Origin: Gautieria morchelliformis
Taxonomy: Eukaryota; Basidiomycota; Agaricomycetes; Gomphales; Gomphaceae
Assembly (NCBI GenBank): GCA_015179125.1
Contig: WHVA01000482.1
Span: 21,256 to 85,255 of the forward strand
Direction: 5' to 3'
DNA length: 64,000 nt
The notes below the pieces were generated by a model. It was not told the DNA's origin. It searched no databases and saw only the letters and a list, made by a program, of their open reading frames with translations. Both the position numbers and the translations under genes were made by a program. This document shows, one piece after another, positions 11,374 to 22,129 of this stretch (positions are counted from its first letter, which is position 1; each line of letters starts with the position of its first letter).

Positions 11374-12117
11374 CTACCCCTCCTCCCCATCCACCACCTC
11401 CTCCACTTCCTCATCAGCAGGTACGTCAGCAGGGTCAATAACTGTCATCACATCGATGTGGGATTGCAAAGACGGACAGTAGGGGATGAGGCGAAAAGCT
11501 GCAAACGGGAGTTTTGTGACGGCCCTGGTGAGTTCTGCCAGGATATAGGCACCATTATGCGTTCTTCTGACCACGATCAACGGCCCAAGATAGCACGGCT
11601 TCGACTTCCTCGAGTGATCATTTTCCATGCGTGTATTTCAGACCAACACAAGAGCGCCGGGCGTGAAGTCATAGTTGCGGATGGTATGTGCGTGATCCTT
11701 CTCAAACTGTGTGATTGATGAGTAATGTGCCTTCAAAACCGTTTATGAATTTCTGCCAGGTCATCATCACGTTTCTCGAGTTGCCGGGCACGGACTGCAA
11801 TCAACTCCAACTCCGTGAGTGGTTTGTCCATCTTGGGCACGAGGAATGTCACCTCAGCCAGATCAAAAGGTAAGACTGCCTCTACCCCATGGACCATGTA
11901 GAACGGGGAATAACCTATCACTTTTCTGACAGTGACGTGGTCTGCCCAGAATGCGAAGGGTGCGACTGCTGGCTAGCGCATTGGGTCCCCATCGCATGAC
12001 TTGATGATGGACTCTCGGATCGTTCGATGGCTGCGTTCCACAATGCCGTTGGCCTGCTTGTTATACGGTGAGATGCGAATGTGATTGATATGGTAAGTTT
12101 TGCTAAGCCACTCGAGT
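11374..12117 (-). pseudogene. G2 integrase, C-terminal parts
   Basis: Three minus-strand pieces: SPYNKQANGIVERSHRTIRES (end of the integrase core with its catalytic Glu, about 12040-12110), MIGYSPFYMVHGVEAVLPFDL (11850-11921) and KPCYLGPLIVVRRTHNGAY (11540-11610). These are consecutive parts of a gypsy integrase and its C-terminal domain, separated by frame changes. The N-terminal and central parts are missing; a purine-rich tract lies where they should be. Confidence 0.8.
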
Positions 12118-12790
12118 CCAGCGACGCACAGAGTACCGTCCCACTCCCTTTCCCCCTGCTCGTGCGTCCTCTCTCTCTTCTCCTTTCTTTGCCCCCTCCC
12201 TGTTCCCATCCTTGTCTTCATCCCTCTCCGCCCTCTCCTCTTCACCTTTCGTTCTCCCCTCATGTCTGTCCTCCTCTCCTGCTTTCCTAGCCCCACTTCC
12301 TTCTCCCCTTGTCCCGTCCCCCCTTTCTCTCTCCCTGTTCTCTTCCTGGTTTCTCCCTGCCCCTCTGGTCCTGTCCTCGCTTCCTCACCCTCTTCTCCCA
12401 TGTACTTTCCTCCTCTGCTCATCCTGTCCTCCCCTTCACCTCTCCCAACCTTTCCTGTCATGTTCTTCCCTCCTCGTTCCTTCCTGCTGTCCTTTGTTTC
12501 ATCCCTATTTTCTCCCTTTTCTCTCCCATTCTCTCCCTTTGTGCCCTCCATTCTACGCTCGCTCCCATCATTCCCCATCATTATGTCATAACCCTGTTCC
12601 TCTCCCTCAACCTGCCTACCCTTGCCGTTTTCATCCTGCCAGCTCCCATCTTTCCGTCCTTATCCTTTCCTGTCCCTTCCTCCCCTATCCTGCCCTTCCC
12701 TCTCTCTCCCATTTTGTCCCTTTCCCCGCATTTCCTTTCCATCGTTGTCCCTCCCTCACATTTCTGAATACCCCGTTTCCACCAGGAATT
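12118..12790 (-). repeat. Polypurine (minus) / polypyrimidine (plus) tract, about 670 bp
   Basis: The plus strand is almost entirely C and T with scattered G and A, built from words such as CCTCTCC, TTCCCTCC and TGTCC. It has no exact period. It sits between the RNase H and integrase parts of G2, and the minus strand stays open for about 470 bases (12118-12581) as a Gly/Arg/Glu/Lys-rich sequence fused to the integrase fragment. It replaces the zinc-binding and first half of the integrase domain. Confidence 0.85.
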
Positions 12791-12874
12791 CACCCCAACC
12801 CCCATGTCCAACATGTCGTCGATCCACTCCTCCACCTCGCCTTCCCTCTCCTCTGTATCCCCCTTCACCTTCCT

Positions 12875-13772
12875 TCATCTGGACAGCCCATCAGGCCCCT
12901 TGTGGTCTTTTCCCGCTACATACACCAGGTGGAAATCGAAGAGCAAAATCCCGAGAATCCAGCGGTTCATCGCTGCATTTGGCTGAATGTCCGGGTTATT
13001 CAACATCCCTCGAATGTACTTGGCATTGACTTCCACGTCAAATGTCGGCAAACCAACCAGATGGAGGTGGTTCGCTTGAAGGGCGCGAAACAGCCCGTAG
13101 AGCTCTATCTTTGCTTGTGAGTATCTTGCCTCCCTTGGATTCCACGCTATTGAACTGTATCGTGAATGGTGGCGCTGCCCTTTATCATCCAGCTGTAACA
13201 AAACCCATCTGACCACGAGGATGGATGAGTCAACCGCAAGAAAAACTTGATGCTGAGTACCCTCCTGCCCTGGTGCCTTATAATTGATCGCTGATAAGGC
13301 TTCCGCCGACACCACTCGCTCCTTTAGCTTCCCCATCGCGTCCTCCTCCTCCACCCCCAAGCAAACTCCACTTGCTTCAGCATCAGCCTAATCAGAGGTA
13401 GGGCGAGCTCCACGAAGCGTGGAATGAAAATCCTGACGACACCACAGGTTCCAAGGAAGCCTCGTACCTCTGAAGCATTCTCGCAAGGTGGCCAGTTCAA
13501 GATTTTATCAACTTTCTCTGTATCTGGAATGCAACCTTCGAAGGTGCACCGGTGCCCTACTACGGTAAGCTCCGGGACTCCAAGAAACAGCTTCTTTCCT
13601 GAAATCATCGCCCCAGCATGTTTAAAACGGTGTAAGATCCGATTTACGTCCTCGAGGTGTTCCCATACAAACCTCCGGATGCCAGGATTGTCCACCAATG
13701 TCTCATAAGTGCCATCCGGCCTCTGATAGCGCGTGCGAGGCCCCAGAATAGGAATGTCATTGATGAATGGAG
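12875..13772 (-). pseudogene. G2 RT C-terminal half and RNase H
   Basis: Reading down the minus strand: INDIPILGPRTRY and the thumb/connection region (DVNRILHRFKHAGAMISGKK, TFEGCIPDTEKVDKI, EVRGFLGTCGVVRIF), then RNase H (FLAVDSSILVVRWVLLQ, AKIELYGLFRALQ, NRWILGILLFDF, AGKDHKGPDGLSR). A frameshift lies near 13340. The frame continues across the sL LTR at 13778-15019 into the N-terminal RT part. Confidence 0.85.
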
Positions 13773-13777
13773 GTGCG

Positions 13778-15019
13778 TGTCAAGATTGGTTTTTAGGTGT
13801 TAATATCATGTATTAGTGAACACAGCGAATGCCCAAATAACTTGTGTGAATAAGTATGCCGTTCGGCGAATAGGTGAACCAATGAATGTTCACAAGGTAA
13901 GAGGGTTGCCCGAACAGGGCTCACCCTATCTACAGTCATAGCGAAATGGCCTGTGGCACTTGACGATACAACGTGCAAGGTGTCACGGAAGGGCTGTCTA
14001 AGTAGCGACAATCCCTTCGCCAACAGCGCAGAAAATAGTTTGAATGCTAAGGTAACGGAGATGAAGTATGAGAACTCACCAGCGATGCCTAAGTCCTCTG
14101 CTGGTCGAAGATAGAAATCTCCAAGAGAAGGGTCAAGACGATGATCACAGCGAGGTCAATTTTGCACAAGATGGACGACGTATGATAATTGAACTGGGGA
14201 ATATACATGCAAATGTAAACTACTTATATCAAATGCTCGTAAGGTATCAGTGAATAGGAAAGAGGCCGTCACGAGTCAGGGTTGGATAGGGGTGCACAGT
14301 CATGATACAACATAGATGAAATAAACATACAATAGAATGAGAGAAGAGGGAGAACATGAAACGATGGAGAGTGAAGGTGGCGAAGACACCTATGTACGAA
14401 ATCATGTCTTGGGGCCCGCATATACACCGCCCTGCACGGGTTCTTCGTCTACTGGGTTGATCCCACACGACCTATGGGTAGGACATCCCATGAACGCACC
14501 CTGTTCATATGAACACCAAAAGGGGGTTGGATCGAGAAGCTGATGGAGTTACTGACGAGCCATCATGCCAGGTAGGGATGTTGATCGTGATTTGATGGTG
14601 TGCCTGCTGGCGAATGATGCGAGCAGCGAATGGCCGTTCGGTGAAATGCGAGGAAGGGCGAACAGAGATGACATAGAGGAGGAGAGGTCGAGGTGGAGGG
14701 CGAAGCCGAGCGAACATGGGGGAGGAGTAGCGAAAGGGGAAATGGGGATAACAAAGTGCAGGAAATACACAGGTCATGACAATCCGAATATCAGAACACC
14801 ATCGGAAGAGGGTTGAGCAGAGGAGGTGATAGGCCCAGCGATGACTGCCAGGTCAGTCCAAAGACGTTGATCGTACATTGATGGCGTGGCTATGGTAATT
14901 GGCGCGAACAGCGAGAGTCGGTTGCCGAACATGACAATGGCGATCGGAACGAACACAGAGATGGAGTGAGAAATGGCAGGACAGAGCACCTGAGTATGAG
15001 AAATAAATGTGTCATGACA
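13778..15019 (-). mobile_element. Solo LTR sL, long form, with TSD GTGCG
   Basis: 1,242 bp; minus orientation (TGTCATGACA at 15019, TTGACA at 13778). The flanks GTGCG (13773-13777) and GTGCG (15020-15024) are an exact 5-bp TSD. Removing the LTR and one TSD joins ETDCA to PPFINDIPILG in frame, so it landed in the RT gene of G2 after G2 inserted. The 5' 238 bp (14782-15019) are a diverged duplicate of the following part. Confidence 0.93.
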
Positions 15020-15838
15020 GTGCGCAATCTGTCTCATTCTGCAGTATGAAGTAGATATCACCATGAAAAATAGGTACAGAGTTGGTCCAACCCATCAGCA
15101 GCGCAGTGAGATGGTGGGGTCCAAGGGGAGTTTGGAACGTGGTAAGGTCGTGCGAGTGCTTGTCCAGGGGCCTGTGATCATACCCTACGAAGATATCCCT
15201 CAGTGAGTAAATACCACGTCCTCCACACCGCTCCACATACTGTTCCACAGCTGGCGGCAGGCTGGCGTCCTTGATTGTCACAGCATTCAATGGCTGGAGA
15301 TCGTGAACAATCCGGAGTGTGCCATTTTTCTTCGTGACACAAAACCATTTCAACCGGTAAGAAGAAGATGACGGTTCAAAAACTCCTGAGGCTACCTTGT
15401 CTTTGATGATGGACACCACCTGTTCAAAGAGACCTGGTGGAATGGGATAGTTCCGTTCAGCCCATGGCTCATGTTCAATCATCAGAATCACCACTGGTGC
15501 AAAGTAGTCGTCGTGAAACCGCCCTTTCTCTGCTTCCGTCCATGCCAGTCCTCCCTCATTGTTCTTCAGCGTCACAAACACTAACCTCACTTCCTCCTCG
15601 GACAGAAAACCATCTTCCCCCACTCTCAACGCCTCCCACCTTTCTTTTGTCAGCCTCTCCCCAAACTCAAACATTGCTGCCGGTTTTGTCGGTAAAAGGG
15701 TAAGTGACTTCAAAGGGTCTTCTGAAACCGCCGTATGACATGACACTCTTCTGGCAGCGTTGTTGCAACAGGTCGGACTCGTCTCTCAACTGGTTTGTGC
15801 CTTCGCGTTACAAAAACATCTGCCGAGGTAGGCCTGCC
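15020..15838 (-). pseudogene. G2 reverse transcriptase, N-terminal half
   Basis: Translation shows the RT entry region (RNYPIPPGLFEQVVSIIKDK, GVFEPSSSSYRLKWFCVTKK), NGTLRIVHDLQPLNAVTIKDA, YSLRDIFVGYDHR and TTFQTPLGPHH, the palm motifs of a Ty3/gypsy RT. The YxDD box would lie in the part across the sL insertion, where the wording is FINDIPI, so the catalytic motif is degenerate (N-D for D-D). Joined to the protease fragment through the MITE at 15842. Confidence 0.85.
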
Positions 15839-15841
15839 ATA

Positions 15842-16245
15842 CACTGCAGGCATATAAAAGTTGTCTTGTCTCAAAAACTGTTTAAAAAACTGTAAATATT
15901 TTCCAAATATTTTTAGTGTTTTTCATGTAAAAAAACGTTAATAAAATTTTGTGTTTTTGTTAGAATTTGTTGAGCAAGAAAATTGTAAAAAAGTTTAAAG
16001 TTTTTTGTAGGGTTTTTTATGTCTTTTTATAAGTTTCTTTGTGAAAACACAAAGAAACCCATAAAAAACCCTGAAAAAAACTTGAATTTTTTTACAATTT
16101 TCTTGCTCAACAAATTCTAATAAAAACACAAAATTTTATTATATTTTTTTTACATAAAAAACACTAAAATATTTGGAAAATCTTTACAGTTTTTTGACAG
16201 TTTTTCAGACCAGTCAGACCAGAAAACCTTTCTATCCCTGCAGTG
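15842..16245. mobile_element. CACTG-ended foldback MITE, 404 bp, TSD ATA
   Basis: Begins CACTGCAGGCATA and ends (complement) CACTGCAGGGATA. The two arms (about 15860-16040 and 16045-16215) are long inverted repeats of each other, AT-rich, with a centre near GTTTCTTTGTG. ATA is present at 15839-15841 and 16246-16248. The ends and 3-bp TSD suggest a CACTA/EnSpm-like (CMC) non-autonomous element. It interrupts the G2 protease-RT linker. A relative is at 53249-54214. Confidence 0.85.
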
Positions 16246-16248
16246 ATA

Positions 16249-17127
16249 TATTCCCTGCAGCCAGTAGTTAGTTCCTGCTGACACGTTTGCTCGCAACGCA
16301 GGAACAGGTAGTAGGAACCTGCCATACGTAGGAAGCTTTGGCAAAGCGGTGAGGCCTAGGTAATGACTGCTATGTTGACATGGTGTCACATAGGGCTGAG
16401 TAGGTACGTGAATCCTGTGATGGGTGTGGCGAGGGTCATGGATAACAAGTGTCTCACCAGCGTTCGTCATGTCAATCTTCCTGATACCCTGGAACGGCCG
16501 ACCCCACAGCACATCGTACGGTGTGTCGTCATCAACTACATGTGCATGGACAGGTATCGTGATTGAACTTATCATGATTGGCAGATTTTCCACTACTCCC
16601 GTCGTTGAATCACCTCCACCATTAGCCATGGTCATATTCACCCGTACATCTGGATTAATGGCAAGTCCCAGTTTCTTGGCCAGAGCATGGCGGATATTGA
16701 CTAGTGACGAGGCCGTGTCGAATACCCCAATGACTTGATGTACGCCCTGTAGCAGAATATCTAATTCTCGGGGCGGACAGTGATATGGTATAGTGATGTC
16801 ATCACCCACTCTAAGTATGTCCACACGCTCCGTAAACAAGGCAGGCACTGATACCTTACTCGGTTTGAAATTGTCCACCATTCGTCTTCATACATCTGGA
16901 CAGCTGGCGGTGATGTGTCAAAGGGGCAGTGTGACGGGGGTATCCAACACAGCATTAAAGATATCTTCTTGTGAGCAAGAATCTTCTATCTTGGATCGGA
17001 ACCTGTATTGAGACATAGCCTCTGCGGCCTTGTATCCTCCAGCCCCTTGCGCACTGGCCAGCGCCACCAATACCGGACACTCTTCCCTCACCCTTTCCTC
17101 CTCTCCCTCATTCCTCTCCTCCTCCAC
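16249..17127 (-). pseudogene. G2 aspartic protease region
   Basis: The minus strand reads VIGVFDTASSLVNIRHALAKKLG (retropepsin-like core; the usual DxG triad is DTA-S), then PYDVLWGRPFQGI, typical of gypsy proteases that bind and cut the polyprotein. Upstream at 16918-17127 is the linker ECPVLVALASAQGAGGYKAAE. A frame change lies between the two pieces near 16900. The ORF runs into the MITE at its 3' end. Confidence 0.8.
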
Positions 17128-17130
17128 CGG

Positions 17131-17829
17131 TTGAAAATGAACTTAAAGGAATACACAAGAAGTTCATCGAGACATTCAAACTTGCGGCAAACATGACCCA
17201 ACTGGCTCACCCGCTACAATCCGTCGATTGACTGGGTATTGGGCAGTATTACTTTCAAGACCATCGACCTAACAACGAGGGTAAGGTAGAACAATGGCAA
17301 AGAACAAGGGGTCGGGAAAACATATCTGACAACGAACTACAAGGGTGACCGGATATGTGGTTTTGATGAACGATGAAACGGGTCCGGTGGGTCCGAGTAA
17401 TAGAGTCAAAAGAACAAGGGAATAGAACAATGGGCGGAATGTCGGAAATGTCGGAGGGGCGGAACGTGTGGCGGAACTATCGGAGGGGCCGAAGGTGTGG
17501 CGGAACTGAGGGTCGGAAGTCGGAAATGAACGGTCGTAACAGTATCTCCTTCTAAGGTCGAGCCCCGCGAGACCACAGGTCGGATCACGTGACCTGTGAA
17601 CAAACACGTCGGAGTTCTAAAAAATAGGCTGAGGAACAAACACGTCTTCTTTCCATTCCATCATGAGTGCTCCAGTAGACTTCTCTAAAATGTCCAGCGC
17701 TGAGATGAAACAGCATTTCGCTGATATGCTCGCGCAAAAGGAATTGGCCGAAAAACGCGAGGCTGAGGAAGCTGCGCGGAAAGAGAAGGAACATCGGGAG
17801 AAGGAGCGGAAGGAGCAGCCACCACGAAA
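17131..17829 (+). mobile_element. Foreign retroelement fragment inside G2
   Basis: A plus-strand segment unrelated to G2. Its left part (17205-17290) encodes LTRYNPSIDWVLGSITFKT, the end of a gypsy protease. Its right part (17663-17827) starts with ATG and encodes MSAPVDFSKMSSAEMKQHFA and an Ala/Glu/Lys coiled coil, the look of a Gag N-terminus, cut off at the junction with G2 coding sequence. The order (protease end before gag start, with a GGAA-rich stretch between) suggests a rearranged fragment. Junctions are approximate. Confidence 0.55.
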
Positions 17830-17995
17830 CCCTCTGCCCCATTCTTAACCAGTACGTCCACCTCCGTACCCACAAACATGGTCTGCTGAGCTGGGACCTC
17901 CTGAATAGATGCACCTGGCATTCGTCGATTTTCCAACTCCATGTCGACGACGTGTTTGATCCCCTTCTCATGCGTTAGAATGCGTGAGTTGTTGT
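17830..17995 (-). pseudogene. G2 gag-pol linker piece
   Basis: The minus strand encodes THEKGIKHVVDMELENRRMP and QQTMFVGTEVDVLVKNGAEG, continuing G2 between the Gag zinc-binding region and the protease. It is isolated by insertions on both sides. Confidence 0.6.
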
Positions 17996-18279
17996 TGGGT
18001 GCATTTATGCTCCTGCACTAAAATCAAGCATAATATATTCGATTTATTGTGTGGTGTTTCAATCTCTTCTCACATTGTTCTTGTACCATGCACTCACTTC
18101 TCTGATTATTTTCGAAATTTTCCAGTCACTCCCTACCTCTCCATTTCATTTTGTTATCTCTATTTTCACAAGCGGCTGCACCCAGCGGAGTTTGAAATGA
18201 CTTCGACGCGCGAGCTCTTGAGCACTAAAGGGCCGGGTGCACGTATATGCCTTCTGAGACAAGATAGTGCTCCTCTCCC

Positions 18280-18535
18280 AGTGACAATAAATTCACTGAG
18301 AGAGGCGAGTAGTATTCTTTGTATTTTCATAGCATGTTGACTGAAAGTCATGTAGTGAATTTGATTCTAGGTATTGTATTAATATAACAGTGACAATAAA
18401 TTCACTGGAGAGGCGAGTAGTATTCTTTGTATTTTCATAGCATGTTGACTGAAAGTCATGTAGTGGATTTGATTCTAGGTATTGTATTAATATAACAGTG
18501 ACAATAAATTCACTGAGAGAGTGAATTTGATTCTA
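18280..18535. repeat. 108-bp tandem repeat, about 2.4 copies
   Basis: Units start at 18280, 18389 and 18497 with AGTGACAATAAATTCACTG; the first two are full (109 and 108 bp), the third is partial. The repeat is inside an AT-rich segment of about 550 bp (about 17996-18545) that separates the G2 Gag tail from the following linker and is probably a separate insertion. No gene is seen in it. Confidence 0.85.
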
Positions 18536-18582
18536 GCTTTCTAAGAGCTCTACCGAACCTTCCCTGCCATAACCCCAAGTTG

Positions 18583-19679
18583 CTAACAGTTGTCTGGCCA
18601 ACAATACCAGTCCCCCCTCTGAATAATCTTTCCTTCCCTGATGTACTGCACTGCTACCTCACATCTCCTCGTCGTGCACCCGAGCCGCTTGCAAAAGGCG
18701 CAAGGCCAAGGGCCATTGGACTGTAAGTTGTATGACGGCCTTGTTGGTCCGGCAGGTGTGCTTGTCACTGTATTTCCTGTCTGAAACGACGTCGGCGCTG
18801 TAAGACGCTCCACCACAGTCGGGTAATAGAACACAAGCTTCGTGTAATTGACCACGTAGCTGGTGTCGTGTACTTTCAAAGAGGTAAGTCTCTTGATCAG
18901 GTCAGCCAGCGACTCTGCTGATTCCTTTCCCTTCTCCTTCGCTTCCACTCCTTTTCTGAACCGCACTTTCCTGACCCTCCGCTCGTCCTCCTCCTCCATC
19001 TCCACCCCCTTCTCCTCCTCTCTTTCTTCATATCGTCTGCCCAGGATCGCCGCCCTCGTCCATGCTGTGGCTGTGGGTCTAGGTCGAAAGACTGGTTGTC
19101 AAAGAGGTACTTGGCCGCTTTGAGTATGTCCTTGTAGTCATAAGGTATGGAGATAACGTGACTTGGCTTTGAGATCCATAGCTGATGTTTTAAAGTAGTC
19201 CCCGTTCATGGGTGAAAACCGAACCAGAACTGCCGGTCACAGTCCTCAGTTGAAATTTTATTTTGAGCAATGAGCCACTGCGCAATAGGTAAAAATGCAT
19301 GGTAATAATCGTTCAACTCATCTTTGTCTGCTATTTCACTACACGCAGCTTTAGCTGTAAATATTTCGAGGGACTGGCGAGTATAGCGGCATGCTTTGAA
19401 AGCATTAGGGTACAGGTTGGCCAAGGACTTCTTGAACTCGTTCCAGTCAGCTGGGTCATACCCATCGAGGACTTCGAAAAGGTTGTGCTGCTTCCTAGTG
19501 GCATACCTTCCTATCTGAGCAATACGGTCCGAGTCGGTGAGTTTTGCCGCCTCTGCTAAAGTTTCGAAGTGATCTAAGAAATCCTCTAATTCAGAATCTT
19601 TTCCATCAAAGGTTTTAGGGGCTTTCGATGTTCCTGGTGCTGGCATAGCAGCTCGTCTGGTGTTAGTAGCCGCCATCAT
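18583..19679 (-). pseudogene. gag: G2 Gag
   Basis: Two minus-strand pieces. 19206-19679 (157 codons) starts MMAATNTRRAAMPAPGTSK and continues with a capsid-like region (FDGKDSELEDFLDHFETLAE). 18583-19005 carries VNYTKLVFYYPTVVERL and a Cys-rich zinc knuckle-like motif (CAFCKRLGCTTRRC). A stop after FGFHP and a frame change separate them, so the protein is broken. It follows the 5' LTR (19922-20228) at the expected distance. Confidence 0.75.
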
Positions 19680-19921
19680 TGTCAGTTGCCTACTCTGAGC
19701 TCAGGTAGTTACCTGTACTGATCGAGTGGCATGCACAGATGTCGTCGAAGGAATCGGAATTTGCAATCTGCGCGGAATGTTGTGAGAGGTAGATGGTGTT
19801 GTCCAAGGATTAGGTGAGTGGCTCGTTACGTTAGAGAGCCGAGAGAGGTGTCGATAAGCTGATATAGTTGCAAGGTCTTTGTTGTTGGAGGCGCAGTTCC
19901 TTGTGGTGGAGCACACCAGTG

Positions 19922-20228
19922 TGTAATGCTTCGTTCAGGCCTGGTGACACTCGAAGAGTACGACTTTTAGAAGAGAAGTTCTGCGAGTGAGAAGGGGTCT
20001 CGAAAAGATGGATCTATTCGGTGGAAACTTGTACTACTTATAGTCTGTGAGAACAAAGAGATCTAAGAACAGTGTGGTTCTTAAGGAACGGTGGACATGA
20101 CGTGCGTAAGCCATGTGGACAGTGGACAAGAGTGGACAGTGGACAAGTGATGCTTGTCCACAATCCGCGGCTGTGTGTGGGTGCTTGTGTACGCATCATC
20201 CCCAACTAGACAGCGCAGCTGTCTTACA
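19922..20228 (-). repeat. G2 5' LTR
   Basis: 307 bp, partner of 11033-11339. The minus strand leaves the LTR at GCATTACA and continues CACTGGTGTGCTCC, in which TGGTGTGCTCC is a possible tRNA primer-binding site. Confidence 0.88.
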
Positions 20229-20669
20229 CTGCGCCTGACCATGTTCCGAACCACCCTCACTCATGTGACTACATATGAAACCTGACGCATCGACCCGTCG
20301 GGGTGACGTGTACCATAAAGGGGGGATGGTGCTTAGGCATTGACAAAATCCTGACACACCTGCATTCAGAATACTTGGTGATCCCTTCGGTCCTCTTCAC
20401 TCATATTCACTGAAGGAAGCAGGAACTTGCCAAATTTCACCCAAAGTCCCCAAAGGAACCTAGGACTTAAGGCACCATCTAGAGCTCCAAGAAACACTTC
20501 TATGTTCACAATAAAAGAACTCTACTCTACTTTAGTAATTTCCTAATTGTTGCCTGGACTCCCTCTAGTTCTAAGACAGTCCCATTCAATGTGGTCAGTT
20601 TCACCGATAATTTGTTCAGCTTACCGACACATTCCTCATCAGATCCTCCAACCTCTCCACCAGCTCCTT

Positions 20670-21204
20670 GTACATAACCTATGTATCTATCTGTACACTA
20701 GTTATTACATAATCCCAGTGCGCCCCTTAGGGACCCACTGTATAGTTTATGCGTGGGAACTGGTCAGTGGTTCCCATCGTATCTTACCCTTACACTGTCA
20801 CTACGTAGCATTCAGAATACCACTCCTTGGTCAAGTTCTGTTGTGCCCTTGTGACACAAGGCATAAGATTGTCATCTTTACACCTTTTGAACTATCCTGC
20901 AGTTGATTGCCACGTGGCCAACCGATTATGGATTCGAAGCAATCTTGAAAAAGATCGCTGCATCGACGACTAAACATCGTTGACACCCTCCAGTAGACCC
21001 TCTACTGTCGGCTGCAAGCGTGATGATTCCACACAGTCGAAGACGGACACGAGCGTTAAGCTCACGGTCCATGCCACAGGCGCAGCCCAGTGACACAACG
21101 GCTGACGCTACCCTGGACCAAGAGTCCAGGACGCCAGAAGACGGAGAGATCGTAGATCTCACCGCCCTCGTCCCCCAATAGAGGACGAGGAAAATGCCGA
21201 CCAT
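20670..21204 (-). repeat. Dispersed repeat R3, copy 1
   Basis: 20670-20883 is a 214-bp unit with GTGTAAAG at one end and a GTAC-ATAACC end at the other, also found at 58558-58745 and 59919-60134. The adjoining 20926-21204 matches 58311-58500 at the protein level on the minus strand (SRVASAVVSLGCAC, RLCGII). So two copies share about 430 collinear bases. The bases 20229-20669 hold nothing I recognise. Confidence 0.75.
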
Positions 21205-22125
21205 GTCTTGTCGAGCGTGGTCGAGGATGAGATGACGCCGGGCAACAAGCCCGTGCTGCCCCCCTAATCCCCTCTGCCCAGGGACAAAGGGAAAGGCAGA
21301 GAGCTCTCGCCGTCATCAGACGGCAGAGCATCAACATCGAGACAGGCACAAAGCCACGACTCGAACCGCCACTCACAAAGCAGCGCGACAACGATCGTTC
21401 CCAAAGGAGGATGAAGGCAAAAAAGGCGAGCCCCAGACGATGGTCAGGGCTCAGAATACTTGAGCTCAAGTCGCAAGAGCGCGAGAACTCACACCATCGA
21501 CAACGAGATGGCAGAGGCACTGAACAAGCAGGTGCAGGATGCGCTGCACTGGAGCGCCCTCACGTGCCACAAGCACAATCAGCTAGTGAATGTTCTGATA
21601 TTTTAAAAATATGGTTGTATGTGCTAACGTACAGTGTGTATTGAGATAACAGAGCAATTTCAGATAGGATTTGGATGACTATATATTAAAAGTATATATG
21701 AAGTTTGTTACATGTATGATGATAGAATGTAGAGGCAAGCATGGACCATATGAATACATGTTAGAAGTAGATATGAAACATGTTAGAAGTAGATATGAAA
21801 CATGTTAGATGTACAATCACAGAATATAGAAGCAAGTATGGACCATACCTGTACTATATTCTTATAAATGGTTGAGAGATCTGATTAGAAGGTATGTTAA
21901 AAATAATATGCATGTATAGTACAAAGATATGTAACTATTGATGTTTAGACAATGGGGTATACACCTTTTCCTGGGGGAGCAGCAGACTGTGAGAAAGAAC
22001 TTTAGGACGAGGATTAAGCATGCCTTACAGATGCTGGCAACTGTGTCAATTGTGATATATTTTATGAAATATAGATTAGCTAACCTATATATACATATAT
22101 ATGACATTTATAAACATCCTCAATT
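21205..22125. other. AT-rich spacer with a short tandem repeat
   Basis: No supported gene. A 22-bp unit (CATGTTAGAAGTAGATATGA) occurs about three times at 21757-21812, and the words around 21715 and 21810 (GAAGCAAG/GAGGCAAG then TGGACCATA) are a second, diverged duplication. Confidence 0.6.
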
Positions 22126-22129
22126 GATT

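Larger units (their letters stand above)
11033..20228 (-). mobile_element. G2: minus-strand Ty3/gypsy element with nested insertions
   Basis: Two 307-bp LTRs (11033-11339 and 19922-20228, roughly 96 percent identical, TGTAATGC...TTACA in plus orientation) enclose gag, protease, RT, RNase H and integrase remnants all on the minus strand. CTGC directly precedes 11033 and directly follows 20228 (ACTGC if the last LTR A is shared), a TSD that ties both LTRs to one insertion. A polypurine tract (GGGGTGGGAGGAGA on the minus strand) abuts the 11033-11339 LTR. Later insertions are listed separately. All coding parts are broken. Confidence 0.9.

Noticed and set aside
12100-13120. Plus-strand ORFs of 152-302 codons in the Ser/Pro/Leu-rich region
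   Set aside because: They are translations of the polypyrimidine tract and of the antisense of RNase H; composition is low-complexity and no family is recognisable.
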